Below are positions 16,926-24,189 of a stretch of 64,000 nt of DNA, piece after piece. The notes beneath the pieces are model-generated. The model did not search any database, was not told the origin of the DNA, and was given only the letters and a program-made list of their open reading frames with translations. The DNA lies in the NCBI GenBank assembly GCA_934875375.1, contig CAKXHL010000003.1:1-64000 (forward strand), given 5' to 3'. The position numbers and the translations under genes were made by a program. The DNA comes from an uncultured bacterium (lineage in GTDB: Bacteria > Bacillota > Clostridia > Oscillospirales > Ruminococcaceae). How positions within the stretch are numbered: the stretch's first letter is position 1; the number at the start of each line of letters is the position of its first letter.

Positions 16926-17651
16926 TTATTGGATGGTCAGCGATACTTCATAACTACATACCCAAGCTGGAAAATAACCAACACGGTAGGCCGTACGCTG
17001 AGAAGCCAAGTTGCTGCTGGAGGTTCCATAATAGGGAATTTTTCCTCTTTGCAGTACGGCAGAAGACAACTGAGAGACCAAAGCTGCCGCCAACCCTCTC
17101 TCCCGCCAATCGGGCAAAACATCTACTCCCACCTGCCAGAGCATTTCACAGTCATCGCTGGCTCCCGCCATTCCGACCAGACGTTCCCCCGACCAGGCCG
17201 AAACAGCCAAAACATCTGGGCGGGGGTCATTGGGATCATATCCCAGCGCGTTGGAAAAACCCGGTATCCGATACAGATTTTTTATCTGTTCCCTGGCGCT
17301 CCACTCCAGCCGGACACCGGCGGGAACTGGAAGATGACGCAGCCGCTCCGGATCTGGTAGAAAATAATGTCCCAAACTGCACAAAAAAGGTTGAGACCAT
17401 AGCGAATCCCGATCCAATCCACCTAGCTGCTGCCTCAAACGAGGCAACAGCCGTTCTGATGCACTGACAATGGTACCTATACCAAAAGTGACCATGTCAA
17501 AAACTGGATTTTTTCGCGGAAACGGCCTTCGGCCAGGCAGATCCAAAGCCGGGCAAAAACAAATCCCGGGCTGGTCAAAATCTGTTACGACGCAATTCAA
17601 GTCAATCGCCAGTTGTTTTTTCACCTGCTGTATCATTTCTTGTCGGTGCAT
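16926..17651 (-). CDS. GNAT family N-acetyltransferase
   Basis: This 241-residue protein has a C-terminal acetyl-CoA-binding GNAT domain (about 140-241: VGVDVLPDWRERGLAAALVSQL and the late GTSSSNLASQRTAYRVGY). An N-terminal extension of about 130 residues has no recognised family. The substrate is unknown. GGAGGGAGAAG precedes the ATG, which lies inside the end of the upstream DNA glycosylase gene (50-nt overlap). It is the last gene of its operon. Confidence 0.8.
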   Translation of the reverse strand: MHRQEMIQQVKKQLAIDLNCVVTDFDQPGICFCPALDLPGRRPFPRKNPVFDMVTFGIGTIVSASERLLPRLRQQLGGLDRDSLWSQPFLCSLGHYFLPDPERLRHLPVPAGVRLEWSAREQIKNLYRIPGFSNALGYDPNDPRPDVLAVSAWSGERLVGMAGASDDCEMLWQVGVDVLPDWRERGLAAALVSQLSSAVLQRGKIPYYGTSSSNLASQRTAYRVGYFPAWVCSYEVSLTIQ

Positions 17652-18156
17652 CTTCTCCCTCCTGACAATAAGGCAATATCACATGGTAAGCCTTTTTCAA
17701 ATCTGCCAGCGAGCACGCACAATTCGCAGGGCTGGTAGACGGCAATAAAAATGCTTTTTTTCCAGTATTCGGCAGACAGAAACGATTGTAAAGGTCGTAT
17801 GCTTTTCGTCCAGTTGTAAAAATGGCCTTAATAGACGCAAACTGTAAAAGAGTTTCGATTGAATTCGCTTTCGGCTCTCGGATGCTGCCATCCGCAGCAC
17901 CGGATATTACGCAAGATGCCAGCACATCCCACAAAGCAATATGGTGGCGCAGACAGAAATCCCGCCTTGCCTCTGTTCCTTCTGGAATCGGCTCTCCAAA
18001 AATCCCCGCCAAAACCGGCCAAAAACGATTTCGGGGATGTGCGTAATAAAAGCCATCTGCTCGGGATTGCGGAGATGGCATGGTTCCCAGAAAAAGCACC
18101 CGGCAGTCCTTATCATAAACCGGCGCCAGCGGATGATGTACCTGTTTCGCTATCAT
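17602..18156 (-). CDS. DNA-deoxyinosine / mismatch-specific DNA glycosylase (UDG superfamily)
   Basis: This 184-residue protein has the UDG-superfamily signature FLGTMPSPQSRADGFYYAHP, followed by NRFWPVLAGIFGE, as in DNA-deoxyinosine glycosylases related to Mug/TDG. A C-terminal LLPSTSPAN supplies the second active-site motif. It should remove deaminated purines or mismatched pyrimidines from DNA. GGAGCG 6 nt before the ATG at 18156 sets the start, 2 nt after the stop of the acetyltransferase gene, so it is a tight operon member. Confidence 0.85.
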   Translation of the reverse strand: MIAKQVHHPLAPVYDKDCRVLFLGTMPSPQSRADGFYYAHPRNRFWPVLAGIFGEPIPEGTEARRDFCLRHHIALWDVLASCVISGAADGSIREPKANSIETLLQFASIKAIFTTGRKAYDLYNRFCLPNTGKKAFLLPSTSPANCACSLADLKKAYHVILPYCQEGEDAPTRNDTAGEKTTGD

Positions 18157-18158
18157 GG

Positions 18159-18602
18159 CTAACGCTCCAAATCTTTGATGAAGCAAATGATGCGCCCCGC
18201 CTCTAAAAATCCGCTGTGTAGATGAAAATGCCAGCTTTCACGGTTTTCCAGCGCACAATCAGACCCCATCTCGCTGCACCCTTTTTGTCTGCTCCACTTC
18301 TCACATTCTGCCAGCAACGCCTTTGCCAAGCCCTGTCCACGATAAGAGGGCAATACAAAAATTCCCTCCAGATAACCCACCGGCGAACTGGAAGATCCTT
18401 CGACATAATCCCAGCGCAGGCCACATTGGGCGAAACCTGCCAATACATCTCCTTGATATACCAAAAAAACGGCAGCATCCGGGTTTTGAAGCAATACGCG
18501 AAATTCCTGTTCCAATTCCTCCCTTTCATGGGAAGGCCAAAGCATCCGTGCTATTGCTGCTGTTTCCTGCCATTGGTTTGTTTTAGCTCGTCTAATCTCC
18601 AT
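18159..18602 (-). CDS. AAC(6')-like aminoglycoside N-acetyltransferase (GNAT)
   Basis: This 147-residue protein follows the AAC(6')-I layout closely: MEIRRAK start, an LWPSHE segment, then DYVEGSSSSPVGYLEGIFVL and PSYRGQGLAKALL (acetyl-CoA pyrophosphate loop), GCSEMGSDCALEN and a final HSGFLEAGRIICF. The SSPVGYLEGIFV stretch is shared with known chromosomal AAC(6') enzymes. It would transfer acetyl to the 6'-amino group of aminoglycosides, but a housekeeping substrate is possible. It sits in a repair-type operon and not on a mobile element. Confidence 0.78.
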   Translation of the reverse strand: MEIRRAKTNQWQETAAIARMLWPSHEREELEQEFRVLLQNPDAAVFLVYQGDVLAGFAQCGLRWDYVEGSSSSPVGYLEGIFVLPSYRGQGLAKALLAECEKWSRQKGCSEMGSDCALENRESWHFHLHSGFLEAGRIICFIKDLER

Positions 18603-18650
18603 TTTTCCGCCTCTTTTCGATATATTTTTACAAAATATTACAAATAGTAT

Positions 18651-19547
18651 TTATAAAAAGGAAAGCTGCGGCTCCTCATACCCATTTCGAATGATAGAAA
18701 TAATGTTTGCCATTCGGTATTCCACCCCACATTTTCTGCAAGTCTGGACGTATTCCTCCCACAAAGGGCCTGCCAGCGGAGAATTGCATCCATAGTCATA
18801 TCCGTATGTTTTTCGATATCTAGCGGATAGACCGGGAAATCGTTCCTCCAACCGGGCGTAAAAATATTCCCGCTGCCGATCCCGCATGGTAAGCCCAAAC
18901 ATCTTTTTTCCTCCATTAAACAGATACTTTGCTCCCGCCTGCGCTGCCTTTTGAATAATTGTACGAATATTTTCAGGATCATCCGTTATCCAAGGCAAAA
19001 CTGGCATCAGCAATACTCCAGCGGGAATTCCAGCATCAGACAACGCTTTCAGCGCAGCAAAACGCTGGGACGACAGCGGCGCAAACGGTTCAATCTGTCT
19101 GCTGAGCACGTCCTTGGCCGCAGTAATCGTAATGTTCACCGCCACAGGACTTTGAGCGCGAATACGTTGAAGAAGCGGAATATCCCGAACAACCAAGTCC
19201 GATTTGGTAGCGATAACCACTCCAAACCCATACCGCGCAATTTTTTCCAAAGCATGCCGGGTCAAGCATTCCGTTGATTCAAAGGGATTATACGGGTCGC
19301 TCATCGATCCGGTGTGAATGATTCCGATTCGCCGCTTGGCTCGCAGTTCCCGCTCGAGCGTCTCCATGGCTCCTTTTTTCGCGCGTACCCGGTCAAAATC
19401 CTCAATTCCATAACATTCACTGCGGCTGTCACAGTAAATACATCCATGGCAGCACCCGCGATACAGGTTCATATTATAATGACATCCAAACCATTCTGTC
19501 TGCTCCCGGTAACCGGAAAGAATCGTCTTGGCAGGGACATATTCCAT
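18651..19547 (-). CDS. Radical SAM protein of the spore-photoproduct-lyase-like (SplB) group
   Basis: This 298-residue protein carries the radical SAM cluster motif Cys-x3-Cys-x2-Cys in RGCCHGCIYCDSR (residues about 30-42), the SMSDPYNPFE segment and a conserved C-terminal Cys pair (TCRKCGVEY). This matches the SPL-family radical SAM proteins of unknown function rather than true spore photoproduct lyase. The ATG at 19547 follows AAGGAAG by 6 nt. It is 12 nt after the DUF5131 gene and 48 nt before the acetyltransferase. Confidence 0.85.
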   Translation of the reverse strand: MEYVPAKTILSGYREQTEWFGCHYNMNLYRGCCHGCIYCDSRSECYGIEDFDRVRAKKGAMETLERELRAKRRIGIIHTGSMSDPYNPFESTECLTRHALEKIARYGFGVVIATKSDLVVRDIPLLQRIRAQSPVAVNITITAAKDVLSRQIEPFAPLSSQRFAALKALSDAGIPAGVLLMPVLPWITDDPENIRTIIQKAAQAGAKYLFNGGKKMFGLTMRDRQREYFYARLEERFPGLSARYRKTYGYDYGCNSPLAGPLWEEYVQTCRKCGVEYRMANIISIIRNGYEEPQLSFL

Positions 19548-19559
19548 ATTCAACTTCCT

Positions 19560-20273
19560 TTACAAATAATCCAGTTTTGCTCTTTTTGCCTGACTGTGCT
19601 GAAATCTGCGCGGAATATGATAAACTCTGCCATCCTTTTCAAAGTATGCGCCCGTCTGCATAAAGTGAAAGGGGATCCCCCGCAGCATACATTGCCGGCG
19701 CAGATCTAACACCCATTCATAGCTGCATACTCGTGCCTCGCTCCCGGATTCGCCTCCTACTGTAAGCTGATTCACCCATTCTCCCAGATAAGCGGACAAA
19801 TTAATTGGCCCTAAAAGCGGGGAACAAACCAGTTGTTTATGCCGAATCGGCATATTACGGTAAATCGGCAGACGAAAATCAGCCCGATCTTGATTTTCAA
19901 CCGTACAGCAGACCGTGACGTTCGGATACCCTGTGCCCCAGTCTGACGGAACGCATTGTTCAAATCGATGAATTCGTTTGGTAATCATAAAAAAATGAAG
20001 ATCCTGTCGCCGGGCAATCATCTGCCAGGCATCCGCTCGCCAAGGGTCCGCATCCTCCAGAAAAAAATCAGAAGTAAAGCAGGTATATACAACTTCTCCA
20101 GATGGAATTTTATAAGCCCCATTTCGATTTTTTTGAATTGGCAGATCAAATTCCCGGTTTTTACGTACGGTATCTGGCAGCCGTCCATATCGGCCGTCCA
20201 TTCGGAATACATAACAATGGCGGCAGCCCTCACTAATCTGGTGACATCCGTGCCATGGGTTCCAACCAGCCAA
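19560..20273 (-). CDS. DUF5131 (phage Gp37/Gp68-like) protein
   Basis: This 237-residue protein starts GWNPWHGCHQISEGC and HCYVFRMD, giving Cys-x6-Cys-x2-Cys as in the DUF5131 radical-SAM-like family, and ends with the characteristic GGESG and FHFMQTG segments. A TTG at 20273 lies 4 nt after AAAGGGGCGG and yields the usual MAGWNPW start; an ATG six codons upstream lacks a ribosome site. Function is unproven. It is the first gene of the minus-strand operon and is directly followed by a second Cys-cluster radical SAM protein. Confidence 0.83.
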   Translation of the reverse strand: MAGWNPWHGCHQISEGCRHCYVFRMDGRYGRLPDTVRKNREFDLPIQKNRNGAYKIPSGEVVYTCFTSDFFLEDADPWRADAWQMIARRQDLHFFMITKRIHRFEQCVPSDWGTGYPNVTVCCTVENQDRADFRLPIYRNMPIRHKQLVCSPLLGPINLSAYLGEWVNQLTVGGESGSEARVCSYEWVLDLRRQCMLRGIPFHFMQTGAYFEKDGRVYHIPRRFQHSQAKRAKLDYL

Positions 20274-20389
20274 AATACCGCCCCTTTCCATAAAAATGTT
20301 TTTTTTCGTTTCGCTTTATGATACAATGAGCAAAAATGATCCAACAGCCTCTCTGGCGGATCACAGTTTTACCAAAAAGGATGTTTGTC

Positions 20390-21346
20390 ATGCCCTATTT
20401 TATTTTTATTGTCAATCCCACAGCAGGCAAAGGAGTGCATTCCGAAAGCTTGTGTGCCAGAATCCGCAGTTATTTTTCTACTCAAAATATAGATTTCGAA
20501 ATTTACCGTACTGTCGGCCCGCAGGACGCTCTCCAATTTGTCCGGTCTTATCCAGCTCGAAAAGACAACGTCCCAATCTGTTTTGTCGCTTGCGGCGGTG
20601 ATGGGACCCTCCACGAAGTCGTAAACGGGGCTGCCGGAAGAACAGATTGCACCGTTTCGGTCATTCCCTGCGGATCAGGAAATGACTATGTAAAAAACTT
20701 TGGCAGTAGCGACGCCTTTACCGATCTGGAGCGTTTGGCAAAAGGACACCCTCATCCGGTGGACCTGTTGGACTGCTCCGGTGAATATGCCGTTAACCTG
20801 TGCAACATCGGGTTTGATGCGCGTGTGGCACATCATATGTCCAAATTCAAACGAATTCCATTTGTTTCCGGGCCGTTGGCTTACACATTATCTTTACTGT
20901 TTTGCATCTTAGGGCCTATCAGCAGTACGATGACCATCTCACATTCTGGAGAAGAACCGCTGACAGAAAAGCTGATTTTAGCCGTTGTCGCCAACGGTTA
21001 TTGCTACGGCGGCGGATATTATCCTGTGCCGGATGCCTGTACCGCTGATGGTATCATGGAATTTTGCGGCGTACGAAAAATGTCCCGGTTCCAAATGTCG
21101 CGCTTTATCAACATTTATCAAAAGGGCCTGCATCTGAACAATCCTCAACTGGCCGCCAAGATTCTATATCAAAAGGGCCAATCTCTCACCATCCGTGGGA
21201 AACATCCGCTGGTCGTTTGTCTGGATGGAGAAATTCGCAAGAAAAAAGAACTTTCCATCCACCTGGTTCCTTCCGCCTTGTCTTTTTGGCTCCCAGAGGG
21301 GGCCATTCCAGCCAATCTTCCCCCGATTGGCGCTGTTCAACATTGA
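20390..21346 (+). CDS. Diacylglycerol kinase family lipid kinase
   Basis: This 318-residue protein shows IVNPTAGKG (residues 7-15), the nucleotide motif ACGGDGTLHEVVNG (GGDGT at 69-73) and PCGSGNDYVKNFG, which define the DgkB/YegS-type soluble lipid kinases. It phosphorylates diacylglycerol or a related lipid at the inner membrane face. The ATG at 20390 follows AAAAGGA by 9 nt. Its 3' end overlaps the convergent vanZ gene by 10 nt. Confidence 0.9.
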   Translation: MPYFIFIVNPTAGKGVHSESLCARIRSYFSTQNIDFEIYRTVGPQDALQFVRSYPARKDNVPICFVACGGDGTLHEVVNGAAGRTDCTVSVIPCGSGNDYVKNFGSSDAFTDLERLAKGHPHPVDLLDCSGEYAVNLCNIGFDARVAHHMSKFKRIPFVSGPLAYTLSLLFCILGPISSTMTISHSGEEPLTEKLILAVVANGYCYGGGYYPVPDACTADGIMEFCGVRKMSRFQMSRFINIYQKGLHLNNPQLAAKILYQKGQSLTIRGKHPLVVCLDGEIRKKKELSIHLVPSALSFWLPEGAIPANLPPIGAVQH

Positions 21347-21882
21347 CTTTTCCTCTTTTCAGACCGTTTAGCGGCCGCATAAGCGGCCGCCTTTTTGTAT
21401 AGGATTTCCATTGCCCATGACAATAAAATCCCTGCCGCCACACCAACGCTGTCCAGCAATACATCTCGCACCTGACCGCTCCGTCCCGGCACAAACAGTT
21501 GGTGAATTTCATCGCTGACTGCATAGGCAGTACCTGCTGCCCAAACCCATCCCACTTTTTTTCGGACACTTCCGCAGGAAGGGATAAAATCCCAGTACAG
21601 CAGTATGCCCAAAACGGTATAAACGAAAAAATGCGCTGCCTTTCTCACCAAAAACTGAACGCTTTCCACCCAAACGGCCTGTGATTCAGCAGAGAGCCCA
21701 GAAAAGCCCGGCCAAAACCAAAAAGCAGCATGAAAAGCCGTTTGCCCGCTCAGCTGAGAGGAACCAGATGCATCCTGCGCCGAAAAAGCAAAAATCAGTC
21801 CCATCCATAAAAAAGTCACTACCCGGCAAAAAAGGAGCATCCGGCGGGATGTATGCTCAGCTTTGTTTTTCAACCGCCCCAT
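21337..21882 (-). CDS. VanZ family membrane protein
   Basis: This 181-residue protein has four to five membrane segments and the VanZ marker HFFVYTVLGILLYWD plus AVSDEIHQLFVPGRSGQVRD (quoted as SDEIHQLFVPGRSGQ). VanZ relatives are linked to low-level teicoplanin resistance in enterococci; a general cell-envelope role is likelier here. The start at 21882 lies within the end of the helix-hairpin-helix gene, with GGTGG about 10 nt upstream. The Ala-rich C-terminus is encoded by the convergent terminator. Confidence 0.8.
   Translation of the reverse strand: MGRLKNKAEHTSRRMLLFCRVVTFLWMGLIFAFSAQDASGSSQLSGQTAFHAAFWFWPGFSGLSAESQAVWVESVQFLVRKAAHFFVYTVLGILLYWDFIPSCGSVRKKVGWVWAAGTAYAVSDEIHQLFVPGRSGQVRDVLLDSVGVAAGILLSWAMEILYKKAAAYAAAKRSEKRKSQC
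21371..21396 (+). terminator. Terminator of the lipid kinase, inside vanZ
   Basis: GCGGCCGC-ATAA-GCGGCCGC (21371-21390) followed by CTTTTT. On the other strand the same bases encode the Ala/Tyr-rich tail of the VanZ protein. Confidence 0.7.
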
Positions 21883-22123
21883 CCTTCCAATTCCACCATT
21901 TGCACTTTTCCGGATCTGGCTCCGGCGTTTGTGCAAAATACACAGCGCAGCGGTAAACATACAGCACACAGCGATCCTGATAGCCATGCTGCATACAGTC
22001 CCGGTCATACAATTCCTGCGGATCTTTTTCTCGCAGATCCTCTACACAACAGATCCCCAAAGACTCCAAATGCGCAGCCATATTCTTGCCGACGCCGGGG
22101 ATTTTTTGTAAAGGGGTTTTCAT
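21857..22123 (-). CDS. Helix-hairpin-helix 'pathogenicity locus' (Cdd1-like) protein
   Basis: This 88-residue protein has an N-terminal helix-hairpin-helix (LQKIPGVGKNMAAHLESLGI) and the Cdd1-like motif RDCMQHGYQDRCVLYVYRCAVYF, given here as RDCMQHGYQDRC. The name comes from a C. difficile locus; function is unknown, with DNA binding plausible. Its ATG follows the stop of the ArsC/Spx-like gene without a gap, and its end overlaps vanZ, so three genes are coupled. Confidence 0.82.
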   Translation of the reverse strand: MKTPLQKIPGVGKNMAAHLESLGICCVEDLREKDPQELYDRDCMQHGYQDRCVLYVYRCAVYFAQTPEPDPEKCKWWNWKDGAVEKQS

Positions 22124-22474
22124 TTATTTTTTCAACTCCTCCCATTCCTTTTCCCGAAATCCAATCAAAATTTTCTCTCCATCCAACAGGATTGGTCGTT
22201 TGACCAGCATACCGTCACTGGCTAAAAGCGTATATTGTTCTTCTTCACTCATAACAGGCAGCTTGTCTTTTAGCCCCAATTCTTTATATAAAAGGCCGCT
22301 GGTATTAAAAAACCGTTTGAGCGGTAATCCGCTCTTCTTATGCCATGTTCTAATTTCCTCTTTGGTCGGGTTATGATATTTGATATGGCGACGATCAAAA
22401 GAAAATCCGTTTTCGGTCAGCCATTTGGCAGCTTTTTGACATGTTGTGCATTTAGGGTATTCTATAAATAGCAT
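22124..22474 (-). CDS. ArsC/Spx family reductase-like protein
   Basis: This 116-residue thioredoxin-fold protein starts MLFIEYPKCTTCQKA with a Cys-x2-Cys at residues 9 and 12. It then shows FNTSGLLYKELGL and a late VKRPILLDGEKILIGF, the layout of YffB/MgsR/Spx-like proteins annotated as arsenate reductase relatives. No aspect proves arsenate as substrate; a redox or regulatory role is equally possible. The second of two adjacent ATGs (22474) has the better spacing to AGGAGG. Confidence 0.85.
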   Translation of the reverse strand: MLFIEYPKCTTCQKAAKWLTENGFSFDRRHIKYHNPTKEEIRTWHKKSGLPLKRFFNTSGLLYKELGLKDKLPVMSEEEQYTLLASDGMLVKRPILLDGEKILIGFREKEWEELKK

Positions 22475-22559
22475 CATATTCCTCCTATCTGATACTTCGT
22501 TTTTTTCATTGTACCACAAACGATGCCGGAAAAAAACAGATAGTCCTGCTGGTATCGAA

Positions 22560-22679
22560 TCAAGCAATCTCTCTCAGATCATGACGAGCTTCCTGCTCGG
22601 TATCCGCCGAAAATACAAACCGGCCTCTTGCGTCAAAAACCTCGATATGTCCGTTGACCCATTTCATCGTATACTCCAT
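22560..22679 (-). CDS. Small protein (39 aa), unrecognised
   Basis: An ATG at 22679 with AAAGGTGGG about 9 nt upstream opens 39 codons beginning MEYTMKWVNGHIEVFDARG, then FVFSADTEQEARHDL, stop TGA. The regular alternation looks like two or three beta strands and a helix. It lies 85 nt upstream of the ArsC/Spx-like gene on the same strand. Function is unknown. Confidence 0.6.
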   Translation of the reverse strand: MEYTMKWVNGHIEVFDARGRFVFSADTEQEARHDLREIA

Positions 22680-22788
22680 GATAAAGCCCACCTTTCTTTT
22701 GTTCTGGCTTTATCCTATCAAAATCAGTGTCCCAAAAAACGGACTTTTCTGTGCGAATTTTCCTTTTTTAATTCAGGTAAAAAAGTGT

Positions 22789-22831
22789 AAAAAATAACAG
22801 CGGCAGTTTTTGTCTGCCGCTGTTATTTTTT
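22789..22831. terminator. Terminator behind the zinc-ribbon gene
   Basis: Perfect 18-bp arms (22789-22806 and 22814-22831) around a 7-nt loop give A/T runs on both strands; on the minus strand it ends the zinc-ribbon transcript. Confidence 0.88.
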
Positions 22832-22883
22832 ATATTATTGCCGCAAGAAAGAGGGATTACTTTGTATTTCGAAAACTCCGGTC

Positions 22884-24083
22884 TTATTCCAGGCTTTCCA
22901 AAACCATATCAGCTTTGACAGAGCTCGCTGTCGGGTCGGCGCTGTCAAAACAAAATGTGCCATAACACTCCTTCCCCTCCAGAATCATAGAGTAATCTGC
23001 CAGATATTCTCCCGTGGTTTCGTCCTGATAAATTTCGCTCAGATCCACAAATAAAAGAATTTTCTCGTAACTCATGCCAATATAAATTTCATCTGAAAAC
23101 CACGCGCCATCGCTCATCTTCACATAGGAAACCCTGCTCTGATCCGTATATTCCATGTCATCCGTTGCAAAAGAAAGTCCTTGCGCCGGATAAAAGAAAA
23201 ATGTCTTTCCTTGCTGATTTTGGACATCGTATTCTGTTCCAAAAAAGTCCCATACTTCTTGCAGCGGCTCCCCGATATACCAAATTCCGGTTCCCACGCT
23301 GACATTGGTGCCACTGGAATTGTCTTCTGAATACGTAAAGTACATTATATAATTGATGATGCCATTTTCATCATAATAAGCGGCAAAATATTCTTCACCG
23401 TTTTGACCGGCGATCATATCTTCATATTCTTCTAAATCCGAAACATACGCCTGTGCGGTGCTTTTTGCCTGTTCTCGGTCCATCCCTACTGATACGCCGC
23501 AAACGGTAAAGCCTACATCCCGGTCGCTGGCTACCAGCATATCAATCAGGCCAGTACTTTCATTCAATGTTACCATAACCGATCCGTCCAGATTGGTATA
23601 GGTACCATCGTATTCTGTCAGCAGCACACCGCTGCCGTTTTTCAAGTCTTCCACCGTAAGTCCAAGATAATCGCTCAATTCTTTTCCATTGACAACCGCT
23701 GGACTCTGCGAAACCGCCGATATATTAGTAGTTTCTTCCAGTGTCAAAGTTGTAATCAACATATAAAGCAGAATTCCGCCAACAATAAAAATTGCCAGCA
23801 CCAATACTGCCACAGCAATCACTACCGGGATTACCCACCGATTTTTCTTTTTGGGCGGAACGGCTGACGGGTCAATCGCATGATAGTACGGGTATGCCGG
23901 CGAAGCTGATTCATTGGTCGACGACGCATCCGGATCGGCAGAGCTAATTTTTTTCGGCAAGCTTTCTTCCTGTGGGGGCTTGTCCTGTACTTTCTCCTGG
24001 GCGAATTCCTCTATTTTCTGGCCGCACTTAGAGCAAAAAAGGTCGCTTTCCTCCAATGGCTGACCACAATGACTGCAAAACAT
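22884..24083 (-). CDS. Zinc-ribbon membrane protein with extracytoplasmic domain
   Basis: This 399-residue protein begins with a zinc ribbon (Cys3-x2-Cys6, Cys17-x2-Cys20). A Pro/Ser-rich cytoplasmic linker follows to about 80, then one membrane helix at about 86-112 and a 285-residue outer part. The latter has repeated Thr/Glu/Asp-rich segments (LTVEDLKNGSG, GVSVGMDREQAKSTA, IGMSYEKILLFVDLSE). No known enzyme motif is visible; similar layouts are common, uncharacterised sensor or scaffold proteins in Clostridia. GAGGAGG precedes the ATG at 24083. Confidence 0.75.
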   Translation of the reverse strand: MFCSHCGQPLEESDLFCSKCGQKIEEFAQEKVQDKPPQEESLPKKISSADPDASSTNESASPAYPYYHAIDPSAVPPKKKNRWVIPVVIAVAVLVLAIFIVGGILLYMLITTLTLEETTNISAVSQSPAVVNGKELSDYLGLTVEDLKNGSGVLLTEYDGTYTNLDGSVMVTLNESTGLIDMLVASDRDVGFTVCGVSVGMDREQAKSTAQAYVSDLEEYEDMIAGQNGEEYFAAYYDENGIINYIMYFTYSEDNSSGTNVSVGTGIWYIGEPLQEVWDFFGTEYDVQNQQGKTFFFYPAQGLSFATDDMEYTDQSRVSYVKMSDGAWFSDEIYIGMSYEKILLFVDLSEIYQDETTGEYLADYSMILEGKECYGTFCFDSADPTASSVKADMVLESLE

Positions 24084-24141
24084 GCACCATCCTCCTCTTC
24101 TCTTTTCTTCATCATATCGTAAATAACGCTGAATTTCAACA

Positions 24142-24178
24142 AAAACCCGCAAAGGGAACCCTTTCCTTTGCGGGTTTT
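24142..24178 (-). terminator. Terminator upstream of the zinc-ribbon gene
   Basis: AAAACCCGCAAAGG and CCTTTGCGGGTTTT form a 14-bp stem (24142-24155 and 24165-24178). It is 12 nt behind the stop of the acyl-CoA dehydratase-type component on the plus-coordinate scale and ends that transcript on the minus strand. The T-run is short (TTTTTGTT). Confidence 0.75.
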
Positions 24179-24189
24179 CTTATTTGCTA

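Noticed and set aside
18651..19547. True spore photoproduct lyase
   Set aside because: Cluster motif and length fit the SPL-like group, but the C-terminal Cys pattern and sequence differ from authentic SplB.
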